Source of the DNA: Candidatus Nomurabacteria bacterium
GTDB taxonomy: Bacteria > Patescibacteria > Paceibacteria > UBA9973
NCBI GenBank assembly: GCA_026396015.1
Contig: JAPLXP010000009.1
Span: 1 to 31,289, forward strand
Length of the DNA stretch: 31,289 nucleotides
Direction of reading: 5' to 3'
The notes under the pieces were generated by a model. The model was not told the DNA's origin. It made no database searches and was given only the letters and a program-made list of their open reading frames with translations. How positions within the stretch are numbered: the stretch's first letter is position 1; the number at the start of each line of letters is the position of its first letter. Of this stretch, positions 6,312-13,588 are shown piece by piece. Made by a program: the position numbers and the translations under genes.

Positions 6312-7334
6312 ATGGAAAACACACAATTACCTACGTTTGAATTTATCCTTAAAAATTACAAGAATTTCAATTCTCGTGCTCTAAAAGACGCTACTATATC
6401 ATACTGGCGCCATGTAGAAGGTGGAGGCAAAATGTTTTGGGCAGTAGCCGGAGCAATGTCATCTGCACAGCTAGGCATCACACTAGCACCTGCTATTCGC
6501 GAAGGATTGATCCATGGTATGTCTGTGACTGGGGCAAACCTAGAGGAATCACTATTCCGATTGGTGGCCCATCACTCATACCGCGACTTCCCAGATTACC
6601 GTTACTTTACTAAAGAAGACGATACAAAGATCCTAGAGAATCGTATGCGTCGTGTGACAGATACTAGTATCCCCGAGGACGAAGCATTCCGTGTAGTGGA
6701 AAAGCAAATCGTACCTGTATGGGAGGAAGCTACAAAGAACGGCACAAGAAAATTCTGGCATGAATATTTCTATGACTTGATCCAGGCTATCGACAAGGAA
6801 AAGCACGAGGGTAATGCAGAAGAATGCTGGCTACTAGCTGCAGCTCAAAACAATATCCCAATAGTAGTACCAGGATATGAAGACTCTACATTTGGAAATA
6901 TTTTTGCCTCTCATGTAAAGCATGGCGATGCATCTGCATCTATAGCAAAGTCTGGTGTAGAGTACATGGGTGAGCTGTATGATCAATATCAAAAACTTTC
7001 AGAGGGTGCAGGTGTAGGATTCTTCCAGATCGGAGGAGGTATAGCAGGGGACTTTCCAATCTGCGTAGTACCATCACTAAAATATGATATGGAGATGAAT
7101 GATGTAAAACCATGGTCATACTTTTGTCAGATATCAGATTCTACTACTTCATACGGATCATACTCTGGAGCTACTCCAAATGAAAAGATCACTTGGGACA
7201 AGCTGACACAAGATACTCCAATGTTCGTAGTCGAATCAGACGCTACAATCGTAGCACCACTGATGATCACTGCACTACTAGAAGCAAAGAGAAATCCATC
7301 TCTAGCCAATGCATTGATAGAGAAATACTCATAG
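6312..7334 (+). CDS. Deoxyhypusine synthase-family protein
   Basis: The enzyme family transfers the aminobutyl group of spermidine using NAD+, to a protein lysine (deoxyhypusine) or, in bacterial homospermidine synthases, to putrescine. Family hallmarks seen here: GMSVTGANLEE near the N-terminus, NIPIVVPGYEDSTFG, GVGFFQIGGGIAGDF, SGATPNEKITWDKL with the Lys equivalent to the human active-site Lys329, and VVESDATIVAPL. Length is normal (340 residues). The in-frame ATG at 6294 is rejected because TATAAT overlaps it. The next gene, convergent, is an agmatinase (putrescine maker), which fits polyamine metabolism. There is no obvious EF-P/eIF5A target in the window, so the substrate is open. Confidence 0.9.
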   Translation: MENTQLPTFEFILKNYKNFNSRALKDATISYWRHVEGGGKMFWAVAGAMSSAQLGITLAPAIREGLIHGMSVTGANLEESLFRLVAHHSYRDFPDYRYFTKEDDTKILENRMRRVTDTSIPEDEAFRVVEKQIVPVWEEATKNGTRKFWHEYFYDLIQAIDKEKHEGNAEECWLLAAAQNNIPIVVPGYEDSTFGNIFASHVKHGDASASIAKSGVEYMGELYDQYQKLSEGAGVGFFQIGGGIAGDFPICVVPSLKYDMEMNDVKPWSYFCQISDSTTSYGSYSGATPNEKITWDKLTQDTPMFVVESDATIVAPLMITALLEAKRNPSLANALIEKYS

Positions 7335-7346
7335 TTGCGATAAAAT

Positions 7347-7385
7347 AAAAAACCTTACAGGTCTTGCCTGTAAGGTTTTTTATTT
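7347..7385 (+). terminator. Bidirectional terminator between DHS-like and agmatinase genes
   Basis: CCTTACAGG (7353-7361), loop TCTTG, CCTGTAAGG (7367-7375). It is flanked by an A-run on the left and a T-run on the right, so it can serve both convergent genes. Confidence 0.9.
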
Positions 7386-7387
7386 TT

Positions 7388-8278
7388 TTATTTCAATCTG
7401 TCTCTGTATTTGTGGGCTACCATTCCATAGAGGAGTTGGGCTGCGCCGTATTCTGTCAGAATTGTGTCTTTTGTTGGTGCTACCTCTACTATGTCTGCAC
7501 CTACTAGCTCTTTTGATTTGATGATCTTTTCTAGGAGTTCTACACCATACCACCATTCGAGTCCTCCCTGGACTGATGTGCCTGTGCCTGGCATATGAGC
7601 AGGATCAAATCCATCTACATCGATAGTGATGTACACATATTTTGTCTTGATTGATTTTACTACTTCATCTATCGTTGGGATCTTGTTTCCATTGCCCCAT
7701 TCAAAAGTCTTGATGTTGTTCTTTGGATCAGAGAAATATTCGTATTCACCTTTGAAATATGTGCGAATACCTACCTGCACTAGTGGGTAGCCTAGCTCAT
7801 TCACACGGCGTAGTACGCATGAGTGTGCGAGATTGGTAGGATCGTCGCTGTAGTCGCTGTCATCATTGCGTAGGTCGCAGTGCGCATCTATCTGTACTAC
7901 TGTGACTTCTTTTGGATTCACTTTTTTAGAGAGTGCTGTGAGGAGTCCGAGAGATACAGAGTGCTCGCCACCGAGTAGAAATACAAACTTATTTTTATCG
8001 ATCAATTTTATCGATTCAGAGATTATCTTGTCTAGAGCTTTTTGTGGTTTTAGCTTGCTGATATCGCCGACATCTTTGTGGGCTATCTTTACATATTCGC
8101 ATGTATTCTTTTTGTAATTACGGTCAAAGAGCTCGAGTTTGCTATCGAGCATCTTCATAACAGCCTTGGGTCCCGTAGCTGTACCTTTGCGACTAGAAGC
8201 TGTCTTTTCGTATGCAGCCGACAAGATGACTACATCTGCATCGTCTACCTTTTTTGCACTGATGATTGAATCTACCAT
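7388..8278 (-). CDS. speB: Agmatinase / arginase-family ureohydrolase
   Basis: Binuclear manganese ureohydrolase; agmatinase converts agmatine to putrescine and urea. All metal-binding motifs are present: GGEHS (103-107), DAHCD (131-135), a HSCVLRR segment (H152), and DVDGFDP (D220, D222) with PGTGT and GG downstream, a pattern nearer agmatinase than arginase. 296 residues, full length. The leader carries two hairpins. It converges on the DHS-like gene, with which it could supply polyamine chemistry. The exact substrate cannot be proven from sequence. Confidence 0.9.
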   Translation of the reverse strand: MVDSIISAKKVDDADVVILSAAYEKTASSRKGTATGPKAVMKMLDSKLELFDRNYKKNTCEYVKIAHKDVGDISKLKPQKALDKIISESIKLIDKNKFVFLLGGEHSVSLGLLTALSKKVNPKEVTVVQIDAHCDLRNDDSDYSDDPTNLAHSCVLRRVNELGYPLVQVGIRTYFKGEYEYFSDPKNNIKTFEWGNGNKIPTIDEVVKSIKTKYVYITIDVDGFDPAHMPGTGTSVQGGLEWWYGVELLEKIIKSKELVGADIVEVAPTKDTILTEYGAAQLLYGMVAHKYRDRLK

Positions 8279-8287
8279 TGTAATATT

Positions 8288-8343
8288 TGATTCTGCGGAA
8301 TCACGTCGCGTAAGTCCTTTTGGCGCGACGCAAACCTATATTA
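8288..8343 (-). promoter_or_regulatory. Structured leader of the agmatinase gene
   Basis: On the transcript strand, a TAATAT box (8338-8343) is followed by two tight hairpins: CGTCGCG (8304-8310) with CGCGACG (8324-8330), and TGATTC (8288-8293) with GAATCA (8298-8303), ending 10 nt before the start codon. These are among the most GC-rich bases nearby. A regulatory leader is inferred; no known riboswitch is recognised. Confidence 0.45.
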
Positions 8344-8386
8344 TTCTAATGATGTAATAGTACAAAAAATAGGAGAGTAATGCAAC

Positions 8387-8407
8387 AAAAAAGCCACTCT
8401 TGTGGCT
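8387..8407 (-). terminator. Terminator of the aquaporin gene
   Basis: AGCCAC (8392-8397), loop TCTT, GTGGCT (8402-8407). The A-run at 8387-8392 is the U-tract on the minus strand. Confidence 0.8.
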
Positions 8408-8421
8408 CCTTTGTTTTTGTA

Positions 8422-9018
8422 TTATTTTGTATCTAAATACTCGTAAGCTTTCATTCCTAGTACTGATCCTATGATAGGAGCGAATAGGTATATGAAGTTA
8501 AAAGATTGTATTCCGATTGCTACTGCAGGATTCAGTACTCCATTTGAACCTACCATGACTGCACATAGGATACCCATCAGTAGTGATCCACCGACTACTA
8601 CTCCACTCATACTACTCTCTACCTTGCCATACACCACAGAGGCGATACCAAAGGCAAAGAGGAACATACCCATCAATTCACCAAAAAATACTACTAGACT
8701 ACTGTTTGCCATATTGCCTAGTGATATCGGATTGCCGATGATCAAGCCACTGACTAGCAATGCTGCAATTCCACCGATGAATTGTGCTGCTAGATAATTT
8801 GTAGCTTCTTTTCTTGATATTTTTTTTATAAAAAACAATCCTATAGTCACAGCAGGGTTGATATGACATCCAGATATGTTGCCTATAGAGTATACGAACA
8901 ATACTAGGACCAATGCTGCTAGTACTGGTGTGATCAATGGTATCGTATGGATCAGTGATAATGCTACTAATAGTGATAATGTAAACGTACCCAAGAATTC
9001 TGCTAAATATTTTTTCAT
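8422..9018 (-). CDS. Aquaporin / MIP-family channel
   Basis: A 198-residue membrane channel with the duplicated MIP plan. The first NPA box is in CHINPAVTIG (54-56) and the second in VLNPAVAIG (163-165), with six hydrophobic spans around them. The length is short for the family (usually 230-280) because loops and termini are trimmed. After the second NPA the usual selectivity-filter Arg is Val166, so pore selectivity may be altered. A TATAAT box lies 6 nt upstream of the ATG, predicting a leaderless mRNA. That promoter and the first codons are duplicated at 13443-13479. Confidence 0.92.
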   Translation of the reverse strand: MKKYLAEFLGTFTLSLLVALSLIHTIPLITPVLAALVLVLFVYSIGNISGCHINPAVTIGLFFIKKISRKEATNYLAAQFIGGIAALLVSGLIIGNPISLGNMANSSLVVFFGELMGMFLFAFGIASVVYGKVESSMSGVVVGGSLLMGILCAVMVGSNGVLNPAVAIGIQSFNFIYLFAPIIGSVLGMKAYEYLDTK

Positions 9019-9042
9019 GAATTGATTATATCAAAAAGGGGA
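9006..9042. repeat. 37-bp perfect direct repeat, left copy
   Basis: Identical to 13443-13479. It contains the aquaporin start codon, its first codons and its TATAAT box. Mismatches begin at 9005 and 9043. It bounds the AT-rich gene island on the left. Confidence 0.95.
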
Positions 9043-9075
9043 GGTAGATTGAAATTTTAAAATTATTAAGCATTA

Positions 9076-9104
9076 TTGCTATTTTATATTGTTCGTTGTA
9101 TAAT
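9076..9104 (+). promoter_or_regulatory. Promoter of the four-gene cluster
   Basis: TTGCTA (9076-9081), 17-bp spacer, TATAAT (9099-9104). It predicts a leader of about 36 nt before the ATG at 9147; no Shine-Dalgarno sequence is visible. Confidence 0.6.
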
Positions 9105-9146
9105 ATAATAATAGTTGAATATTATGATGTTTTCAAATTTTAAAAT

Positions 9147-9779
9147 ATGAGTAAAAAGATTTCTAAAATAATGTTACCCGATATTCTTTTATTGGCGCAT
9201 ACACAAAAATTTATTAAATGTGTAATTTTATTTGGATCATCATTGGATAACAAAAAACCAAAAGATATTGATTTAGCTATTGTTACTTCCATTAATCATT
9301 TTGAGGATTTTTTATATTTAACTAAAGACAATTCGGAATTAAAAAAATACGATATATCCTTAATAAAAGAAGAAGAAATAAATAAAAATTTTTATTTTGG
9401 TGGTCACGGAGTTCACTTGGTTTCTTCGTTTAAGAATGGTGTTACTTTAATTGGTGAAAATATATTTCTTGATTTTCCAGAATTTAGTTTGATTAAATTA
9501 AAAAAATCGATTTTTGAAAGAATGAAAGAATATGTTTATGTATTAAGAAAATCATATTTTGATAAAGAAGCAGATCAAAAATTTAACTCAAGATATGAAA
9601 AAATGCTCAAACTTTCTCTATTTCTACTAACTGATAATTATATTTTTCCAAATATATTAAATATTAATATCTTGGAGGTTTATAAGGGTTTTAAAAAAAA
9701 TGGTATTTTTTTGTCTGAAATAGATAAAAAGAAAAATATCGAAAATATATGGATAAAAATAAACAAGCAGTATTTATAA
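9147..9779 (+). CDS. Nucleotidyltransferase-fold protein
   Basis: The N-terminal domain has the nucleotidyltransferase signature LFGSS (GSS 30-32) followed by KDIDLAIV (D40, D42), the metal-binding pair of the polymerase-beta/MNT superfamily. The C-terminal part is helical and Lys/Phe-rich without a clear family. Members include antibiotic nucleotidyltransferases, MntA antitoxins and others; which applies is unknown. No HEPN partner follows; instead the next gene, an SDR, overlaps it by 31 bp, indicating translational coupling. First gene of the island's plus-strand operon. Confidence 0.75.
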   Translation: MSKKISKIMLPDILLLAHTQKFIKCVILFGSSLDNKKPKDIDLAIVTSINHFEDFLYLTKDNSELKKYDISLIKEEEINKNFYFGGHGVHLVSSFKNGVTLIGENIFLDFPEFSLIKLKKSIFERMKEYVYVLRKSYFDKEADQKFNSRYEKMLKLSLFLLTDNYIFPNILNINILEVYKGFKKNGIFLSEIDKKKNIENIWIKINKQYL

Positions 9780-10519
9780 CAGGTGGAACTTCTGGAATTG
9801 GTTTTTCTCTTGTTGAAAAGTATATTCAAGAGGGATTCTTTGTTGTAATTAATTATTGTAATGGTGGTAAAAATATTTCAATTGTCATTGATAAACTTTT
9901 GATTAGCGGATACGTGGAAAATAAAGATTATATTTTTTTTAGGGCGGATATTACAAATGAGTCTGAATTAACTAATTTATTTACAAGCATTGATTCTTCT
10001 ATTATTGAAAAAATTTGTATTTGTATAAATAATGCTGGTATCCTAAAAAGAGGTAGTATACTTGAGTTAAATCAATCTGATTGGGTGGATGTTTTTAATG
10101 TAAATGTTTTTGGTGTTGTTAACGTATCTAAGTTAATCGCTACTAAATGTAAGAATCTTAATAATATTGTAAATATTGGAAGTATTCGTGGTGAACCAGC
10201 GATATCAAGAACAAATAATATTGCTTATTCTATAAGTAAATCAACAATTCCAACCTTAACTGCAGTGATGGCAAAAAGTTTTGGGCCCCAAATTAGAGTT
10301 AACTCTATTTTGCCTGGAACTATTGATACCCCACAAAGACAGGGTATTTCAGAAGAAGAATTAGAATTGTATGGTGAATCAAATACTATTTGTAGTAGAC
10401 TTGGTAAACCAGAAGAAATTGCTGAATTATGTTTTTTTATAACATCTAAAAAAAGTTCTTATATTACAGGATCTTCTTTTGTAATTGATGGAGGGTATAC
10501 AGTTAATTATATAAAATAA
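9749..10519 (+). CDS. Short-chain dehydrogenase/reductase
   Basis: Classical SDR, NAD(P)-dependent oxidoreductase, 256 residues. Rossmann motif TGGTSGIG (11-18), NNAG (94-97), catalytic S145, Y160 and K164 (YSISK), PG motif in ILPGTIDT, and a C-terminal SSYITGSSFVIDGGY typical of FabG-like proteins. The substrate cannot be read from sequence. It overlaps the nucleotidyltransferase gene by 31 bp and is followed 3 bp later by a methyltransferase. This tight coupling with non-homologous enzymes suggests a small-molecule tailoring pathway rather than fatty-acid synthesis. Confidence 0.9.
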   Translation: MDKNKQAVFITGGTSGIGFSLVEKYIQEGFFVVINYCNGGKNISIVIDKLLISGYVENKDYIFFRADITNESELTNLFTSIDSSIIEKICICINNAGILKRGSILELNQSDWVDVFNVNVFGVVNVSKLIATKCKNLNNIVNIGSIRGEPAISRTNNIAYSISKSTIPTLTAVMAKSFGPQIRVNSILPGTIDTPQRQGISEEELELYGESNTICSRLGKPEEIAELCFFITSKKSSYITGSSFVIDGGYTVNYIK

Positions 10520-10522
10520 TTT

Positions 10523-11185
10523 ATGAAAAGAGGTTTTGGTACAAATTTCCATACAGTGTATAAAAATAATGCAGATTTGTATGATGTTTTTAGTTCTAGC
10601 GAGATTTTTTCTGATAAATTAACAAATAGAGTTAGAGAGTTATTTCACGGAGATATTTTATTGGATGTTGCTTGTGGTACTTGTCATAAAACAAATTTAT
10701 TTTCAAAATATTTTAAAAAAGCTTACGCTCTAGACATTTCAGAATCATTACTTAGTTATGCGAGAGATAAATATAAAAAAAACAATAAAATTAATTATCT
10801 GCTATCATCGGCAAGTAAAATCCCTCTTTTAGATAATAGTGTAGATACAATTTTTATAAGTTGGGGGTCATTTCCATTATCAAAAACATTGAAAGAAATG
10901 AATAGGGTTTTAGTTCCAGGTGGTGTTATAATAAGAATTGGAATAGAGGGAAGGGATAATTTTACTGAACTTTTTCCTAACTTGGATTTAAAAAGAGTAA
11001 AAAGAATACAGAAAAAATTTGAATCATTTGGTTTTTTTAGAGAAGATTATACTGTTGATATTAAATTTGATAGCATAAAACAGGCACAATACATTTTAAG
11101 TAGGATATTGGGAGTAAATAAAAAATTAGTTACTTCTAATTCCTTTATAAATAATGTCGTATTATTATATTATAAAAAGCAGTAA
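10523..11185 (+). CDS. Class I SAM-dependent methyltransferase
   Basis: Rossmann-fold methyltransferase of the Methyltransf_11 type. Motif I ILLDVACGT (D48, C51-G52-T53), post-I acidic residue in YALDIS, motif II region LDNSVDTIFISWG, and motif III EMNRVLVPGGVIIRIG. 220 residues, complete. It starts 3 bp after the SDR with AATTTATG and no Shine-Dalgarno sequence. Acceptor unknown; small-molecule O- or N-methylation is plausible from neighbours but is inference. Confidence 0.88.
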   Translation: MKRGFGTNFHTVYKNNADLYDVFSSSEIFSDKLTNRVRELFHGDILLDVACGTCHKTNLFSKYFKKAYALDISESLLSYARDKYKKNNKINYLLSSASKIPLLDNSVDTIFISWGSFPLSKTLKEMNRVLVPGGVIIRIGIEGRDNFTELFPNLDLKRVKRIQKKFESFGFFREDYTVDIKFDSIKQAQYILSRILGVNKKLVTSNSFINNVVLLYYKKQ

Positions 11186-11190
11186 AATTT

Positions 11191-11967
11191 ATGGTCACAT
11201 ATAAAGTAAAGTATAAAAATTATATAGCAGATTTATATATCCCCAATATAAAAAGTGGTAAAATTGTTTTACTTTTACCGGGTCTTCCTAAGTCGTCCAA
11301 TGTAGAAAAAATTATTAATACATTTTTGTCTTGTGGTTGTTTCGTTATATACCCTAATTTTTCAGGCACATTTGATAGTGGAGGTTTTTTTAGTGGAGAA
11401 CAAAGCGTTAAAGATGTTAAAAATTTTATAAAATTGGCTAAATTAGAAAATGTTACTGAGCTTTATTTCGGAAAAAAAATTAATTTAGGGTTAAAAAACA
11501 AAATAATATTGTCTGGCATGAGTTTTGGCTCAAATATTGCACTATTAGGTTGTGATGATTCTGTTGACAAGCTAATCTTATTGTCCCCAGTATTACTTTT
11601 TAATAAAAAAGATATAAATAAAATAATTAGTTTTGATTTCCATAGTCAGATGAGATCACTTATTTCTTTACTAAAGAAAGCTTATCCTTACACCTACAGG
11701 ATTAACCAATCACGTAAAGTGGAAGATTTTATTTATGGGAAAAATATTTTTCAATCTGAAAGTAATATTAAAAATCATTTAAATAATTTAAAATTACCCA
11801 CATTGATTATTCATGGAAAGATTGATAATTCTGTTCCTTGGGATATATCTTACAGTCTTAAGAAATCTATAAATAATAATAATATATCATGGGAATTTCC
11901 TAGGGTTGGACATAGTCTTTCATCTTATGATGAAAATACCACTAATTTAATTACTAAATTTATATAA
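11191..11967 (+). CDS. Alpha/beta hydrolase
   Basis: Serine hydrolase of about 258 residues: LLLPGLP oxyanion strand, nucleophile elbow GMSFGS (S111), acid in HGKIDNSVPW (D212) and His in RVGHS (H241). It resembles the dienelactone-hydrolase/prolyl-oligopeptidase-like group by layout. It starts 5 bp after the methyltransferase and ends at the cluster terminator, making it the last gene of the four-gene operon. Substrate unknown. Confidence 0.85.
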   Translation: MVTYKVKYKNYIADLYIPNIKSGKIVLLLPGLPKSSNVEKIINTFLSCGCFVIYPNFSGTFDSGGFFSGEQSVKDVKNFIKLAKLENVTELYFGKKINLGLKNKIILSGMSFGSNIALLGCDDSVDKLILLSPVLLFNKKDINKIISFDFHSQMRSLISLLKKAYPYTYRINQSRKVEDFIYGKNIFQSESNIKNHLNNLKLPTLIIHGKIDNSVPWDISYSLKKSINNNNISWEFPRVGHSLSSYDENTTNLITKFI

Positions 11968-11978
11968 ATTTAGTACAA

Positions 11979-12008
11979 AAAAAGGAAAACAATTAAGTTT
12001 TCCTTTTT
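11979..12008 (+). terminator. Convergent terminator
   Basis: AAAAAGGAAAAC (11979-11990), loop AATTAA, GTTTTCCTTTTT (11997-12008). It can stop both the plus operon and the minus-strand gene whose stop codon overlaps it. Confidence 0.85.
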
Positions 12009-12873
12009 AATTTCTCCAATTCTTAAGTGATACTTTCAATTCTTTTCTTTTTGTTTCTAGTGTTTTACTTAGAAGTTTTATGTGAGAAGGAAGACACTCT
12101 GAAATAATGGGTGAGTCTTCTATCCATACAACAGGTATTGATTTTAAGTAAAAATTGATATCTGGATTCATCATTTTTACCAACGAACAAACATAAAATG
12201 CTTTGTCTTGAACTTTGTGCACATAATGCATGGTTACATTGTTGTCATTTTCTTTTTTGCATAGATAGACGATCATCGCTGCCCATAAAAACTGATAACG
12301 AATACCAAAATTAGAAAATTCAGATGAAAATTTGATCACTTCATTTCTTTTGCTGATTTTATGTTTCACTCCTTGACGATTTAAAAAGTGAGTAAAATCT
12401 AATTTGGACCAATTATGTTTAAAGAGAAAATCTTCCTTTAATGGCCATTTTATATCTGAAATAAGAGCTTCAATATTTTCTGATTTAATTTCGCATCCAC
12501 AGATGATACAGGTGTTATTTTTTACTTTTCTTAGATTAAACATGTTAATGTTTACTAATTCCTCGTAAGCACCACAAGCACAAGTTAGAACATTAACATT
12601 TTCTTTGTAGGGTAAAAGTTTTTCTTGTATTATTTTGGTTGTAAAATTTAATAAATCAGAATTGGAATCTTTAATTACATGATCAAAAGAACCTATTTTT
12701 TTTGATAATGTTTCTATGTATTTTTCTGATGAATCAAAATTTCTATTTATTTTAATATCAGTTATACATAATATTTTTTTACCGTCTTTCTCCATTGATA
12801 TTGATAGGGGTGTCATAATATATTCACACCTAACATTAATTCTTGGATTTAATGGCATTGATAAGTGGATCAT
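12007..12873 (-). CDS. Unknown protein with two Cys pairs (possible zinc site)
   Basis: A 288-residue soluble protein that I do not recognise. The middle has LTCACG and, about 20 residues later, CIICGC, a plausible four-Cys zinc site. A later KHKISKRNEVI segment faintly recalls the KMSKS-type loop of class I aminoacyl-tRNA synthetases, but no HIGH motif is seen, so this is not assigned. The start is decided by a perfect AGGAGGT 3 nt before the ATG, one of only two strong Shine-Dalgarno sites in the window. It is transcribed against the rest of the island. Confidence 0.6.
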   Translation of the reverse strand: MIHLSMPLNPRINVRCEYIMTPLSISMEKDGKKILCITDIKINRNFDSSEKYIETLSKKIGSFDHVIKDSNSDLLNFTTKIIQEKLLPYKENVNVLTCACGAYEELVNINMFNLRKVKNNTCIICGCEIKSENIEALISDIKWPLKEDFLFKHNWSKLDFTHFLNRQGVKHKISKRNEVIKFSSEFSNFGIRYQFLWAAMIVYLCKKENDNNVTMHYVHKVQDKAFYVCSLVKMMNPDINFYLKSIPVVWIEDSPIISECLPSHIKLLSKTLETKRKELKVSLKNWRN

Positions 12874-12966
12874 ATTACCTCCTTTTTATTTTAGTATTAT
12901 TTTAACACATTAAATTATATTAGGCAATATCTGTTTGTATTTAAAACTATTTGTTATGCTGTAAAA

Positions 12967-13443
12967 GTGATAAAACTAAGACACATAACACTGCATGATT
13001 TTGATAATATTTCCATGTATGTAATAAATTTGGAGGTTTCTAGATTCCTCACATGGAAGCCATATAATGATTTGTCTAGTATTAATGAATATTTAAATTA
13101 TGCAACAAAAAGCGTGTCTTTTCCTGATGAAATTTTATTAATATCATCTAATTTAAGTTTTTTAGGAACAGCACATATTTTAAAAAGAGATAATGCGGAT
13201 ATTCAGATTGGTTTTGGTCTGTTACCTGAATTTTGGAATAAAGGATTTGGTCTTAAAATAGCAATATCAATAATTAATTATATTAAAAATTCACAATGGA
13301 ATTATAAAGCTGAAAGGATTTTAGTTGTTATACATAAAGATAATATATATGCTAAAAAAATATTTATAAAACTCAACTTTGAATTAAATGAAGAAAATGT
13401 AAAAGAAAATTTTAATAGATATGTATTAAAAATAAATAAATGA
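12967..13443 (+). CDS. GNAT-family N-acetyltransferase
   Basis: RimJ/RimL-like acetyltransferase, 158 residues: N-terminal IKLRHITLHDFDNI, central IQIGFGLLPEFWNKGFGLKIA with the acetyl-CoA loop, and late VVIHKDNIYAKKIFIKLNFEL. The GTG start is supported by TATGCT (12955-12960) exactly 6 nt upstream, the leaderless spacing used by other genes here. The TGA stop overlaps the first base of the right-hand direct repeat. Acceptor unknown. Confidence 0.85.
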   Translation: MIKLRHITLHDFDNISMYVINLEVSRFLTWKPYNDLSSINEYLNYATKSVSFPDEILLISSNLSFLGTAHILKRDNADIQIGFGLLPEFWNKGFGLKIAISIINYIKNSQWNYKAERILVVIHKDNIYAKKIFIKLNFELNEENVKENFNRYVLKINK

Positions 13444-13479
13444 ATATTTTTTCATGAATTGATTATATCAAAAAGGGGA
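13443..13479. repeat. 37-bp perfect direct repeat, right copy
   Basis: Identical to 9006-9042: a stranded copy of the aquaporin -10 box, start codon and first codons with no reading frame behind it. The sequences beyond both ends differ from the left copy. Confidence 0.95.
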
Positions 13480-13567
13480 TATAAATTAAATAGAGGCTAT
13501 ATTGTATTGGTATATGTCAGTAGACAGTATATTTAATCCAATTTGCTGTATTTAAGGTTGTAAATTA

Positions 13568-13586
13568 TATACTAGTATGCTAGTAT
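13568..13586 (+). promoter_or_regulatory. TrpR-type operator overlapping a -10 box
   Basis: Perfect inverted repeat ATACTAG-TATG-CTAGTAT (13569-13586), with the CTAG-N4-CTAG spacing of the E. coli trp operator (half-site GTACTAG; here 6 of 7 match). It overlaps TATACT (13568-13573), so a bound repressor would cover the promoter. A TrpR homologue with the same recognition helix is encoded at 15186. Confidence 0.7.
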
Positions 13587-13588
13587 AT

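Larger units (their letters stand above)
9043..13442. mobile_element. Candidate AT-rich cargo island between direct repeats
   Basis: 4.4 kb with six genes, strongly AT-rich and rich in Asn/Lys/Ile codons compared with flanking housekeeping genes. It is bounded by the 37-bp direct repeat. The right repeat begins at the last base of the GNAT stop codon. No integrase, transposase or terminal inverted repeat is visible, so the mechanism (homologous or illegitimate recombination, or mobilisation in trans) is unknown. Confidence 0.55.

Noticed and set aside
9147..9779. MNT-HEPN toxin-antitoxin pair
   Set aside because: No HEPN-domain partner follows; the overlapping gene is an SDR.
13441..13443. 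Alternative genetic code with TGA read as Gly or Trp
   Set aside because: Genes across the window are free of in-frame TGA, and TGA ends a complete GNAT domain here.
9006..13479. The 37-bp repeats as insertion-sequence ends or CRISPR
   Set aside because: No transposase, no inverted termini, only two copies 4.4 kb apart, and the content is an ordinary promoter and start codon.
13577..13588. Longer start for the GCS2 ligase
   Set aside because: It falls inside the operator and next to the -10 box, so it is unlikely to be transcribed.
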